64,000 nt of DNA from Methylopila jiangsuensis (GCF_027922305.1 NZ_BSFK01000007.1:278220-342219); one strand, 5' to 3'; numbered from the stretch's first letter, positions 1-8,825 are shown. The notes: a model not told the origin generated them from the sequence alone. Translations and numbers: made by a program.

Positions 1-114
1 GTCGCGGCCAATCAGGACGAGCGGCGCCTCAGCCGGAGGCGCCGCGTCGCCAGCCTTCCGCCGAAGCCGGTCCGTGGACCAGTTCGGCAGGAAGAGCGAG
101 ACGACCCGTGTCAT
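1..114 (-). CDS. imuB: ImuB, Y-family polymerase-like SOS mutagenesis protein (N-terminal fragment)
   Basis: The first 38 codons of a leftward gene are visible; the rest lies beyond the window edge. The translation begins MTRVVSLFLPNWSTDRLRR, which matches the usual start of ImuB, the catalytically inactive Y-family polymerase homologue that links ImuA and DnaE2 to the sliding clamp in SOS mutagenesis. The ATG at 114 lies inside imuA, so the two genes overlap by 86 bases in different frames. Such tight coupling of imuA and imuB is common. dnaE2 would be expected further left but cannot be seen. The family call rests on the N-terminal motif and on imuA next door. Confidence 0.85.
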   Translation of the reverse strand, partial: MTRVVSLFLPNWSTDRLRRKAGDAAPPAEAPLVLIGRD

Positions 115-781
115 CGCACGCCTCCAACTCGAAATCGGCACTTTCGCCCGCTCGCGCGCGGATGAGTTCAACCAGCCAGCGGGCGCGGCCTACGCCGGGA
201 ACAGGCAGCGGCGTCGAGGGCAGCGCGGACACACGCCAGCGCGTCATCGCCGCGGTCGGCTGGCCAAAATCCGTTGCCTCTGTCTGTCGCCGCCAGCGCC
301 GCAGGGCGATCCCGAGCGAGCCCGTACCTTCGGCCGCCAGTTGCAGCCGCCGCGACGCTGTCATGGAAAGACGGGCGACCTCGCCGATCACGGCTCCGAG
401 GCCGCCGTGGCGCAGTCCTTCCTCCATGCAGGCGAGCACAGTCTTATCGTCGCCGGCTTCGAGATAGATCACGCGGTCGCTTGCGAGGCCTGCTTGAGCG
501 ATGGCCGGAGCGAACAGGTCCGCGCGCGTGATGCACCAGAGGATCTTGCCCTTGGTGCGGGCGGCGAGGCCCGCGCTGAACGAGGCGGCTGCCGCCCCGT
601 CGACCGCGCCGTTACCGCCGCCGGCTATCTCATGCAGGGCGCCGAGCGCGAGACCACCGCCAGGGAGTCGTGAATCCACCTCGGTGATCCCGAAGGGGAG
701 TACCGATTTGGCGCGCCGGCTTCGGCCTTGGATCTTCTCGATCTGCGCGCGCAAGGACTCTATGGCGGGCTCTGGCCGCAA
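29..781 (-). CDS. imuA: ImuA, RecA-like SOS mutagenesis protein
   Basis: This 250-residue protein resembles ImuA, the small RecA-fold partner of ImuB and DnaE2 that is needed for damage-induced mutagenesis. Family features include an N-terminal segment with FGITEVDSRLPGGGL near residues 30-44, a hydrophobic strand with KILWCITRADLFAPA near residues 78-92, and a C-terminal R-x-R-W region. The start is a TTG at 781, about 11 bases after GGAGGT; the ATG pair at 818 is in another frame. Length is typical of the family. A LexA box lies about 40 bases upstream, so expression should be SOS-induced. It is co-transcribed with imuB. Being on an integrated island suggests horizontal spread, which is known for this cassette. 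Confidence 0.88.
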   Translation of the reverse strand: MRPEPAIESLRAQIEKIQGRSRRAKSVLPFGITEVDSRLPGGGLALGALHEIAGGGNGAVDGAAAASFSAGLAARTKGKILWCITRADLFAPAIAQAGLASDRVIYLEAGDDKTVLACMEEGLRHGGLGAVIGEVARLSMTASRRLQLAAEGTGSLGIALRRWRRQTEATDFGQPTAAMTRWRVSALPSTPLPVPGVGRARWLVELIRARAGESADFELEACDDTGRLALPAELVHGPASAEGWRRGASG

Positions 782-818
782 GCTTCCTGTTGACCTCCGG
801 GAGCAGGTTCTGCATCAT

Positions 819-833
819 GTTCTCTATTTGTTC
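819..833. promoter_or_regulatory. LexA SOS box upstream of imuA
   Basis: The sequence GTTCTCTATTTGTTC is a perfect GTTC-N7-GTTC direct repeat, the established alphaproteobacterial LexA operator. On the minus strand it reads GAAC-N7-GAAC and sits 38 bases ahead of the imuA TTG start, where repressor binding would block the promoter. Placement before an SOS gene makes a chance match unlikely. Confidence 0.9.
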
Positions 834-880
834 TTACGTCCCGTCTTCCGAGTCAAGCGGCTTTCTGCCGTGGAGGGCGG

Positions 881-1876
881 CTACGACACCTTTTCGCGAA
901 GCCATGACGATAGGCCCGCGTCGAGAATCATACGGGAGAGCTTCTGCGGTCCGAGAAGAACGACGCCGGCAGGAGCATCGTCTTCCGGGATATCTCCGGT
1001 GTGCCAGACAAAAAACATACGGTCGTATGCGTCAGCTTGGCTGAGCCGCGCCGCGTAATCACGCAGCCCGCTCGGGGAAGCTTGAGATTTGACTTGAACG
1101 AACGCTCGCTCTGCGGTGCTCGGGAGGATGAGTTCGAGGTCCACGGTCTTCTGCGTGCGACCGACTTGGCTCAAGCGTCGCCAACCGCTGGTCGAGAAGA
1201 CAAGATCGACAAGAAGCTCGAAGTCCTGCCATGTGAGCAGACGCATGAGGCCAACGATCGCAGCTAGCAGCACCCGCTCGGCTTCCTCGGCAGCCGCTAC
1301 CTCAGGAGCAAGCTCGTCGTTCAGTCTGCGCAATACATAGTCGCTGGCGCGAACATCGCAGATAGTCCCTCGAAACATCTGGACCTTGAGCAGTCTACCT
1401 GAGAGCCGATCTGCTGAAAGGACGGTGCCGCCGGCGCTGGTGCTGTGCCATCCGTCTAGTGTGGTGCGGCGATGGCTACGGTCTTCCAATAACTCGACCT
1501 CGCCGCCGGGACGGCACCAATAAAGCAAGCCTCCAACGAAGGTGATGAAGATCGACCGGTCGTCGGCTTCATAGAAAGCCCGAATTTGATTGACGTCACG
1601 AGTGGCGGCGCCAGCGTCACCACGAATAGCTTTCATCGCTTCCCATACACCCTGCCATTCACCTTTGGAGCAGAGTTCGTGAGGCGCTTCCCGATAGCCA
1701 AACCGTATGACGCTGTCGCGCAGACTTTCGGCCTCCCAGTCTCCGCCTCGCCCGAGCTTGATGTAGTAGATTTTCGAGGCTGTGATCGGATGGGATTTGG
1801 CCGCCATCAGGTTAGGACCCGTTGACAAGACGTCTACGCGGGGATGCGCAGCGCCCCGGATGGAAGCAAGAGACAA
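881..1876 (-). CDS. Mrr-like PD-(D/E)XK nuclease, third gene of the restriction operon
   Basis: This 331-residue protein (TTG start; an internal ATG at 1807 gives 308 residues and is an equally likely start) has a C-terminal restriction-endonuclease-like domain. The segment FELLVDLVF is followed by a GW...S.VG stretch, then VDLEL and FVQVKSQ near residue 260, which match the conserved E, D and QxK positions of Mrr-type PD-(D/E)XK folds. The N-terminal half (about 24-130) contains IYYIKLGRGGDWE and ITFVGGLLYWC and may be a separate DNA-reading domain, which I infer only from its position in front of the nuclease. It lies 15 bases downstream of res in the same direction, so it is probably in the mod-res operon. 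A modification-dependent (type IV-like) role is possible. Confidence 0.7.
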   Translation of the reverse strand: MSLASIRGAAHPRVDVLSTGPNLMAAKSHPITASKIYYIKLGRGGDWEAESLRDSVIRFGYREAPHELCSKGEWQGVWEAMKAIRGDAGAATRDVNQIRAFYEADDRSIFITFVGGLLYWCRPGGEVELLEDRSHRRTTLDGWHSTSAGGTVLSADRLSGRLLKVQMFRGTICDVRASDYVLRRLNDELAPEVAAAEEAERVLLAAIVGLMRLLTWQDFELLVDLVFSTSGWRRLSQVGRTQKTVDLELILPSTAERAFVQVKSQASPSGLRDYAARLSQADAYDRMFFVWHTGDIPEDDAPAGVVLLGPQKLSRMILDAGLSSWLREKVS

Positions 1877-1891
1877 TGTCCTGCTGCGGCT

Positions 1892-4228
1892 TCAAAAGGT
1901 GAGTGCCTTCTTGACCGCGGCACGCTCGTCTTCCGCATGTTGAGCGTGCAGCTTGCCAGCTTTCCAGCTCCACACCGTAAAGCCTATCCCGCTCAGCTTG
2001 GTGATTTGGCCGGAAGGAGACACTTGGGCTTCTCCTTCCGACACTAGGCGAAGTACGACTTTGGCTGGTTCGCCCAAAGTGTCTATTTCAAACAGCTTGC
2101 CTAGCGTCGCATCCGTGAGGAGGTGATCGCCCTTCGTGTCAATGGCGACCACGGTTTTGTCGACCCACACCAAGAAGTCGGGCCAGTACGTTGAGGCCGA
2201 CGCGAGATCTAACAGTGGCAAATAAAAGCCGCTGTTACGCGGATTGCGTGCCCACACTCGCTGCGACTTATCAAGCGCGCGCGCGAAGCGAAGTTCGAGG
2301 GGATTTAAGCCAGAATAGCGGCGATGCAGGGATTTGGAGAATTCTACGGCATCTGCTTCGTCAACAAGGACTGGTCCCACCGAGTACGGGGCGTCAAAGT
2401 CATTCTGAAAAATGCGTGAGTTCGATATGTAGCAATCGACAACATCTCTCGCGATTGACCGAATATGGTCGGCTGCCGGGCTTGTGAGCTCGACAAGAGC
2501 GTCGAACTTTGGAAGCTCGATATCGACGAGATTGATCGGTCCACCGGCTCTCCTAAGGGCACCGGAATAAAGGCGCTGAAGCTCGCGCCGAAAAATCGCA
2601 CGCGCCGTCACGCGATTGCTGTGTTCGACTTCGACCCAGTCATAGGTGGCTTCATTGCCGGTCCCGATCTCTTGCAGAACCAGCATGCGACTACCTTGGC
2701 CGATGGTGTTCTCACCACCAGATGAAAAGTTCATCATTTTCGAGATAATCGCCGCGATAGGATCCTTTGCATTTGCCGACAGAATGCCAACAGTCGGCAC
2801 TGTGCGCGGCGGCTCCGGCATGAGCTTTTCAAGGATGCGACCTCGCCCATCCTTCTTTATGCTTAGGCTGATGGCGGGATGCTCATTGAGCAGTTGCGTT
2901 CGAACATCATCCAATATCTCGTCAAAAACGCCCCGCTCATCGGAGCGAATGTAGAAATGCGCGGTATTGAGAATGGGGTTCTGATAGTGCTCGGCTCCGG
3001 GTTGGCGCAGGACGCGACCGATCACCTGAGTGATCTGCCGTGCTGAGGCCATCTCCTTGTCAATATAAGCGAAGCCGCATGTGGGATCATCCCAACCTTC
3101 TTGCAGGCCGAGGTTGAAGATGACGTGCTCGAAGTTGCCTTCTAGGAAGGTGGTATAGTCGTTGTCTCCGCCAGAAAGCAGACGAAGTGACGGCGGCGGT
3201 GGAAAGCCTGGCCCAAACTTCAGTTGGCTGTAGATAACGATCTTAGACGGATCAATCCCGGCATTTTCTACGAGGTGGCGCCAAATAAGGATCGGTCGAG
3301 CCTGACGATCTGCGAAGGGGCGCTTGACGTCCTCGCTTATAGGGACGCCGTCGACCGTATTTGTGCTGCAGACGTAGATTGCCTTCGGCCTGAAGGGGAC
3401 GGGAAGGGAGGCGGACGCCTCTTGAGCATCTCCCATGTCAGCCAGCATTGCGTCGATAGCCGTTTCCATCGGAGTGACGTAACCGCCAATCGCGATGCGC
3501 TCCTTAACCAACCCGGCATCAACAACGGCGCGGCTTGAAACGGCGGTAGTAAAGCGCTGCTCATTCCAGCCGCGATCATTGCGAAGGCGGGCAATCGTAT
3601 TTTCAAGCTGGCCAGGTAGCGCCATAGTCGCGCTTGCTGAGATCAGCGCGTCCGGCGAAAGCTCGAGGAGCCGTCTAGTTTGGAGATCCGAGAGGTTGTG
3701 ACCTTCGTCGTAGACTACAATTAGCGGACGGCGCAGCCCGCCGTGTGTCCGTCGCTTCGCTATGAGGGACCAGAGCGATTCAGAGGCCAAGTCGAGTTGT
3801 GCCTGGTAAACGCGCCGGTCTCCTCCCTGACTGTCTTCAACCGCAAATTTGCCGACCGTCGCCACCAACAGAAGCGGCACTGAGTCATCTTCGAGGTCGC
3901 TCGGAGCCACCTGTAGAAGCGGCTTCACGTTGAACCCCGGCAGATTGTCAGCGTACTTCCCCGAGGAAAGGTTTGCGTACGCCTGTGAAACGACGATCCG
4001 GCCTTTAGATATCCAGAGAACGACGGGCTGGATCGGAAGCCGATCGCGAATCTGCGCGATGGCCTCAGCCAAGATCAGGGTCTTTCCGCTACCGGTGATC
4101 GACACCAACGTCTGAAGGAATGGAACCGTCGTTTGACGATCTACCATCAAAGGATTTGCGGCGTACTCGGCAAACCGTTCGGCTATCTGGCTAGACGCCT
4201 CTTGCTGAAAACTGAAGGCGTCCATCAC
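1892..4228 (-). CDS. res: Type III restriction enzyme Res subunit (helicase-nuclease)
   Basis: A 778-residue superfamily 2 helicase-nuclease. It shows Walker A (TGSGKT, residues 45-50), the DExH box DEGH (174-177), motif III SAT (about 199-201) and a motif VI region reading QVIGRVLRQP. Near the C-terminus, PDFLVW followed by VVAIDTKG (residues 683-700) forms a PD-(D/E)XK endonuclease site with D in the acidic position. This order, helicase then nuclease, is that of type III Res proteins, which translocate or slide on DNA and cut when two unmethylated sites face each other. Its ATG overlaps the stop of mod by four bases. All key residues are present, so the enzyme appears intact. Confidence 0.88.
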   Translation of the reverse strand: MMDAFSFQQEASSQIAERFAEYAANPLMVDRQTTVPFLQTLVSITGSGKTLILAEAIAQIRDRLPIQPVVLWISKGRIVVSQAYANLSSGKYADNLPGFNVKPLLQVAPSDLEDDSVPLLLVATVGKFAVEDSQGGDRRVYQAQLDLASESLWSLIAKRRTHGGLRRPLIVVYDEGHNLSDLQTRRLLELSPDALISASATMALPGQLENTIARLRNDRGWNEQRFTTAVSSRAVVDAGLVKERIAIGGYVTPMETAIDAMLADMGDAQEASASLPVPFRPKAIYVCSTNTVDGVPISEDVKRPFADRQARPILIWRHLVENAGIDPSKIVIYSQLKFGPGFPPPPSLRLLSGGDNDYTTFLEGNFEHVIFNLGLQEGWDDPTCGFAYIDKEMASARQITQVIGRVLRQPGAEHYQNPILNTAHFYIRSDERGVFDEILDDVRTQLLNEHPAISLSIKKDGRGRILEKLMPEPPRTVPTVGILSANAKDPIAAIISKMMNFSSGGENTIGQGSRMLVLQEIGTGNEATYDWVEVEHSNRVTARAIFRRELQRLYSGALRRAGGPINLVDIELPKFDALVELTSPAADHIRSIARDVVDCYISNSRIFQNDFDAPYSVGPVLVDEADAVEFSKSLHRRYSGLNPLELRFARALDKSQRVWARNPRNSGFYLPLLDLASASTYWPDFLVWVDKTVVAIDTKGDHLLTDATLGKLFEIDTLGEPAKVVLRLVSEGEAQVSPSGQITKLSGIGFTVWSWKAGKLHAQHAEDERAAVKKALTF

Positions 4229-6225
4229 ATTTCCTGCTCAGACGAGTTGTACTCATCATTCTCATCCAAACCGAGGTGCGCGAGGATGCGGTCCGGTATC
4301 TTCCAGAAGCGCACGTTAGGTGACTGAAATGTCTCGTACCTTGCATAAACGTGGTACGGAGGCTTCACACCCGCTCGCTTCCCCTCCGTCACGACGGTCT
4401 TGTAGGTATTGAGGTCGAGAGAGCCGACCGGACCCCCGTTGTCCCAAATCAAAAAATAGCCCTCACCCGCATCGTCGGTCCCGATGAGGTACTGGTAGCC
4501 CGCACCATCAAAGAAGCTCAAGCTCGGAGCGCTTCTGCGCTGCGTTTCCCAGTGGGACGTAAGCACAATGTCGATCAACTCGCTTCGCTGCATCGATAGA
4601 ACCGTACGCGCGTCGATCGTCTTCGTTAGCAGCCTATATTCGAAGCCGCCGCCGAGCGGTTCTGCTCGGCTTCCATCTGGCCGTTCGCCGGTTATGGCAT
4701 TGTGCAAGCGCTTCCATGTAAGAGTGCGAGCGTACTTATCGCCGTTTTCGGGGGCACCTTGCTCAATCAAGATGAACCGTCGGTCCGCTTCCTGCTCCTG
4801 GTTGAGCTCTAGCACTGCATGTGCCGTCGAACCGGAGCCGGCGTACGGGTCCATTACGAGACCGGCGGGCGGACACCAGATCTGAATGATCTTCTTTAGC
4901 AAGCGCAGTGGCTTGACTGTATCGAAGCCGTGATCCTTCCCAACCACAGCGTCGAGTTCACGTTTTGCCAGGTCTGTATGGCCGGACTCGCCGTGGGCCC
5001 AAGCCACTGACCCGATCTCGAAGGGGTCATCGTACTGCTCTTCGTCCCAGAAGGTCGTGGGGACTTTGCCCTCCTTGATCCGATGAAGATGATTCTTTAG
5101 CCGAGGCCGGCCGTATCCGGGCCGGCGAGCCTTATCGTCGCGGAAGTATAGCTGGGGCCAATTCCCCGCTTCTCGGCGCCGTTGGGCTTGAATCGCCGCC
5201 TTCTTAACGACTGGGTCCTTGGCGGGGTCATAGTTTTCAAGCCGCGTCCCCGCACCCTTCAGGACGAGTGCCTTTCCTCGGCCATCCCCGAGGTCTTTTT
5301 CGACGTATTCGCTACCCCACTCAGCAAGCAGCTTACGCGCCTCCGCCTTTGTGAAGTTGACCCAATGTGCGCGTGCCTCGGGCAATTGCCCATCGAATCT
5401 GTATTCGCCGTTGGGATAGTGAAGATATCCGGTGACCGGAGACTGAATTGCGTAGGCGGTCTTGTCACGATGCTGCCGCGCCGTCGGATCGCTGGGAATC
5501 CAATCGCCGTCAGGGTCATCGTCCAGATTGCGGACCACCCCACGATCCAAGTCGATGCGGCCAGTTTTTGCCCGTGTGCGATCTTTGGCATAAACGAGGA
5601 CGTACTCGGTAGTCTTCGAGATCGTCTTAGCGTCGTTCTTGGGAGAGTACGCCTTCTGCCAATTAATAATTCCGAGCCTATTCTCCTCACCAAACACTTC
5701 ATCCAGCATCATTCCGAGATGATATAGCTCGTTGTCGTCTATGCAGATCGCAAGAACGCCCGATGGCTTCAGCATCGCCTTCATCACCTGAAGGCGAGGC
5801 ATCATTGCCTTGATCCACTTGGTATGGCGCGACCCATCTTCGCGGCCAACAAGCGTACCGAGTTCAGGATCGTTAGGATCACTATCCCAGCGATCATTGT
5901 ACCGGAAATATTGTCCGGTATTATAGGGTGGGTCCGTGAGAATAAGGTCGACCTCGCCGCGATACTTATACAATGTCACCATTGCTTGAAGGTTTTCGCC
6001 TTCAATCAAAAGGTTTTTCGCTTGGTCGATCGCAGGCCCGACATGCAACCGCGGCTCGCGCCGCGTGACTCGAGGACGCACTCGGCGGTAAATTTCCAGA
6101 GCTGTGCGCTTTCCATGGAAGCTCAACGCGACGCCATGTGAAAGGAGTCCGCGCACGATTCTTTCAAGGTCATCTCTGTCCAGCTTGGCTAGTTCGCTGC
6201 CAAGAGCGTCATTCTCAATGTCCAC
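4225..6225 (-). CDS. mod: Type III DNA adenine methyltransferase Mod subunit
   Basis: A 666-residue N6-adenine methyltransferase. The catalytic motif IV DPPY is at residues 98-101 and the SAM-binding motif I (DPYAGSGST) comes later at 459-467, the permuted order of the beta class to which type III Mod proteins belong. The middle segment between these motifs is long and probably carries the target recognition domain that sets the site for both methylation and cutting. The stop overlaps the res start in ATGA. The gene is first in the operon; about 110 bases separate it from higA, and its promoter should lie there. No simple-sequence tract for phase variation was seen. Confidence 0.88.
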   Translation of the reverse strand: MDIENDALGSELAKLDRDDLERIVRGLLSHGVALSFHGKRTALEIYRRVRPRVTRREPRLHVGPAIDQAKNLLIEGENLQAMVTLYKYRGEVDLILTDPPYNTGQYFRYNDRWDSDPNDPELGTLVGREDGSRHTKWIKAMMPRLQVMKAMLKPSGVLAICIDDNELYHLGMMLDEVFGEENRLGIINWQKAYSPKNDAKTISKTTEYVLVYAKDRTRAKTGRIDLDRGVVRNLDDDPDGDWIPSDPTARQHRDKTAYAIQSPVTGYLHYPNGEYRFDGQLPEARAHWVNFTKAEARKLLAEWGSEYVEKDLGDGRGKALVLKGAGTRLENYDPAKDPVVKKAAIQAQRRREAGNWPQLYFRDDKARRPGYGRPRLKNHLHRIKEGKVPTTFWDEEQYDDPFEIGSVAWAHGESGHTDLAKRELDAVVGKDHGFDTVKPLRLLKKIIQIWCPPAGLVMDPYAGSGSTAHAVLELNQEQEADRRFILIEQGAPENGDKYARTLTWKRLHNAITGERPDGSRAEPLGGGFEYRLLTKTIDARTVLSMQRSELIDIVLTSHWETQRRSAPSLSFFDGAGYQYLIGTDDAGEGYFLIWDNGGPVGSLDLNTYKTVVTEGKRAGVKPPYHVYARYETFQSPNVRFWKIPDRILAHLGLDENDEYNSSEQEM

Positions 6226-6336
6226 CCATCACTCCAATCACGCATCGAGACACCACCCGACGCCAGCTGTGTTCTTATTTCGTTCTCGACTATCCGGCGA
6301 CGTTTGATCCGGTTTAGCGCCTGGTCGGAGGCAGCG

Positions 6337-6732
6337 CTAACGCGATGTCATGCGGGCCCCAGGATGTCGTTTTCGAGGCCGGGATCGTGCCGATGGAGCC
6401 GAGCGCAGGGGCGATAGCCCGATGTCACCTAATGTTTGCAGGTTGATTATCGGGCGAGAAGGGAGCCTCACTGTCAGTTCAAGCTTGCCTCCGACAGCTT
6501 CCACGTAACTGCGAAGCGTCGAGAGGTACATGTCGGTTTGCTTTTCGAGCTGAGAGACGGACGGCTGCCTTATGTTCAGCGCCGACGCGATGTCCGCTTG
6601 AGCCTTGCCTGTAATACGACGGAGTTCGCGCAGGCCATCAACCTCCTGCTTCAACTCGTGATAACGAGCTTCAATCGCTTCCTGCTCGTCAGCCGGCAAC
6701 GCTGCCACGATTTCAGTCAAGCTACGGCCCAT
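6337..6732 (-). CDS. higA: HigA-like XRE-family antitoxin
   Basis: A 131-residue protein with a helix-turn-helix of the XRE type at about residues 35-70 (ITGKAQADIASALNIRQPSV), preceded by a helical N-terminus. The C-terminal 35 residues are basic and low in complexity and may be a divergent tail. It starts 11 bases inside the end of the toxin gene, the higB-then-higA order typical of the HigBA group and opposite to most toxin-antitoxin pairs. It should neutralise the toxin and repress the operon through the palindrome at the toxin start. Confidence 0.82.
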   Translation of the reverse strand: MGRSLTEIVAALPADEQEAIEARYHELKQEVDGLRELRRITGKAQADIASALNIRQPSVSQLEKQTDMYLSTLRSYVEAVGGKLELTVRLPSRPIINLQTLGDIGLSPLRSAPSARSRPRKRHPGARMTSR

Positions 6733-7102
6733 TTCGTTTGCTTTCCTTAGCGGACTTCAGGCTTTCCAGATGCTCGGAAAACCGTAGATCCGCCTTTGCG
6801 ATCAGCGTCCTGTAGAAGCGCTTCTGACTGACGCCAGATTTGTCGCCCGCTACAAGGACGATGGCCTTTCGCTTGGGATCGAAGGCGAAGGCCGCACGCC
6901 ATTCGCCATCGCCGCCCTCGAACCGCAGCTCCTTCATATTGGGGTGTTTCGATCCCTTGAGCGTGTCGGCGTGAGGCCGGCCAAGCTGCGGACCGTAGTC
7001 GGCCAACAGCCTGGCGGCGGCGATCAACGCGACGCGGACGTCACGCTCAAGAGTCAGAACCTCCGCCTCGAAGGCTGGGTGGAATTCGACCTCCCATTCC
7101 AT
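6722..7102 (-). CDS. higB: HigB/Gp49-like RelE-superfamily toxin
   Basis: A 126-residue RelE-fold protein of the phage-derived Gp49-like (HigB) group. Diagnostic parts are the N-terminal strand WEVEFHPAFEAEV, the middle segment MKELRFEGGDGEWRAAFAFD, and the KRKAIVLVAGDKSG strand with a basic helix after it. Members cleave mRNA, usually on the ribosome. It is first in a two-gene operon with higA and its start codon overlaps an inverted repeat. It has no neighbour-like codon oddities. Whether it is active cannot be told from sequence. Confidence 0.82.
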   Translation of the reverse strand: MEWEVEFHPAFEAEVLTLERDVRVALIAAARLLADYGPQLGRPHADTLKGSKHPNMKELRFEGGDGEWRAAFAFDPKRKAIVLVAGDKSGVSQKRFYRTLIAKADLRFSEHLESLKSAKESKRNGP

Positions 7103-7120
7103 ATAGGTTGGAACCTATAT
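7101..7120. promoter_or_regulatory. Palindromic operator at the higB start
   Basis: ATATAGGTTGGAACCTATAT consists of two nine-base arms around a GG spacer. It covers the first bases of the higB ATG and the region just upstream, the place where HigA-type antitoxins bind to shut down their own operon. Assignment as operator is inference from symmetry and position. Confidence 0.7.
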
Positions 7121-7417
7121 TCGGTCAATGGGGAGGATACGCGGGGCGGCAGGCGAAGCCGTCGTCGCGCGCCGGCAGCTCTCGGCCCACGCGTCGAGAT
7201 CGTCGACCGCATAGCGCACCCATTTCCCGAACTTGTGAAAGACGGGACCGCCGCCCAGCGAACGATAGCATTCGAGGGTGTGAGCCTCGATCGCCAGGTA
7301 GCGCGCGGCGGCCTCCGTATCGACAAACCGAATCGGGCCGGCATCGTCGACGAACTTCGCGCGCCTGAGGATATCAGGCGTAGGCCACCGGCGTTGAGAC
7401 TGTGACTTCTCAGCCAT
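7115..7417 (-). CDS. Small helix-turn-helix protein, excisionase-like
   Basis: A 100-residue protein starting MAEKSQSQRRW. The central part, with FVDTEAAARYLAIEAHTLEC and then GGGPVFHKFGKWVRY, matches the MerR-like HTH_17 fold found in excisionases and small regulators of integrated elements. Its ATG overlaps the end of the integrase gene by eight bases, so the two are translated together. Such proteins bend DNA at the attachment site during excision or regulate the element. The stop codon lies right beside the higB operator. The longer reading frame upstream of 7417 belongs to integrase DNA in another frame and is not used. Confidence 0.72.
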   Translation of the reverse strand: MAEKSQSQRRWPTPDILRRAKFVDDAGPIRFVDTEAAARYLAIEAHTLECYRSLGGGPVFHKFGKWVRYAVDDLDAWAESCRRATTASPAAPRILPIDRI

Positions 7418-8825
7418 GGGTCGCCTCCTTCGCCTCGGCGCGCTTGGTGCCGGGAGGAACGCCGCGGTTCTCGCCGCTGCGGTGGCGATACGGTCGATAG
7501 TTTCCGACGCGTGTGCGCGAGGTATAGGCCCCATCGTCGAAGCCAAGCGGCTTGCCGTCCGGCCCGGTCGGCGCCAGCTCGATCTGAGTTGGTGGTGCGA
7601 TGGTCGGCTGCTCGGGCGGCACGACAATTGGCGCTGGAGCCGGGGCAGGCTTGCCACCCACCACCGACAGGCGCCGCTGAGCCACCGCCTCGGCCGCTGC
7701 CCGTACCGGGTCATCCTCGGTATGGACGTACTTCATGAACATCGTGACGGTCTTGTGCGCCGTCAGCGCCATCCCGACCTTCACCGGGACGCCGGAATTG
7801 GCGATGTCCGTGGCCGAGCGGTGGCGAATGCCGTGGGTGCCGATATGCGGCAGCCCGGCGCGCTGCAGGATGCGACGCCAGCCCTGATAATAGGTGTGCT
7901 TCGACATCGGCAGGTTGGGGTCGAAGACCGACGGGCAGACAAACGCCGACTCTTCCAGCCGGGGCGCGGTTTCGAAGAGCCGGATCGCCTCGGCGCTCAT
8001 CGGCTTGGACATGCCCCCGGTCTTGCTGTCGGGCCAGACGACGCGGTGATTGTCGAAATCGATCCACTCCCATTCGAGATTGAGGATCTCGGACATGCGC
8101 GCCGCGAATTCGAACTGGAGCCGGATCGCGAGAAGGATGAAGGGATGCTCAAGACCCTCCGCCTCAGCGCGCGCGAGGTAGGCGAAGAGCTTCTTCATCT
8201 CGCCGTCGGTGATCAGCCGGGTCTTTCCCCGTTCCGGGAACTTCGGCACGTGGCGGCATGGGTTCGACCCATCCGGGCGCATGCCCCAGACCTCGGCCAT
8301 GTTGAACATCTTCCGCACGGCCGCGAGAACGCGGTTGGCGTTGGTCGGCTTCTTCGACATCTTCTTCATCAGGTTCGAGATGTCGGCGCGCGTGACGTCA
8401 GGCACCTTCAGTTGGCCGAGCACCGGGATGATGTAGCGCTTGCCGTAGCCGCGGTTCGAATGGACGGTGGACGGCTTGTTGCGGGTCTCCGAGTAGTCGG
8501 TGATGAAGCGGTCGAAGAGTTCCTTGACCGTGGGCGCCTGGCGGGCGGTCGCCCGTTCGGCGCTTGGATCGACACCGCGGCGGACTTCGGCCAGCCAGTC
8601 CTGGGCGATCCCCCGAGCCTGCTCGACGGTAATCTCACCGTAGCGGCCGATAGCGGGCTTTCGGCGCTGCCCATTGTGGGCAACATAGGCGACCATGAAA
8701 ATCTTGCGGCCAGTCGGGGTGACCTTGACAAGGAACCCAGGTATCGTCGTATCGCGGAGTTCGTAATCGCGCTCCTTCGGGGTTGCGGCGTCGACAGCGG
8801 TCTTTGTGAGCTTGATTTTGGGCAT
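7410..8825 (-). CDS. Tyrosine-type site-specific integrase
   Basis: A 471-residue phage/island integrase with an N-terminal DUF4102 arm-binding domain (about 5-95), a SAM-like core-binding domain (about 98-190) and a C-terminal catalytic domain. Catalytic residues are visible: R243 in AARMSEILNL, K268 in SKTGG, H331 and R334 in THGIRHRSAT, H357 in LTAHKT and the nucleophile Y366 in KYVHTEDD. A proline-rich tail of about 75 residues follows. The gene lies next to a tRNA-Leu 3' end, the normal place for the integrase of a tRNA-targeting island. It appears complete. Confidence 0.92.
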   Translation of the reverse strand: MPKIKLTKTAVDAATPKERDYELRDTTIPGFLVKVTPTGRKIFMVAYVAHNGQRRKPAIGRYGEITVEQARGIAQDWLAEVRRGVDPSAERATARQAPTVKELFDRFITDYSETRNKPSTVHSNRGYGKRYIIPVLGQLKVPDVTRADISNLMKKMSKKPTNANRVLAAVRKMFNMAEVWGMRPDGSNPCRHVPKFPERGKTRLITDGEMKKLFAYLARAEAEGLEHPFILLAIRLQFEFAARMSEILNLEWEWIDFDNHRVVWPDSKTGGMSKPMSAEAIRLFETAPRLEESAFVCPSVFDPNLPMSKHTYYQGWRRILQRAGLPHIGTHGIRHRSATDIANSGVPVKVGMALTAHKTVTMFMKYVHTEDDPVRAAAEAVAQRRLSVVGGKPAPAPAPIVVPPEQPTIAPPTQIELAPTGPDGKPLGFDDGAYTSRTRVGNYRPYRHRSGENRGVPPGTKRAEAKEATHG

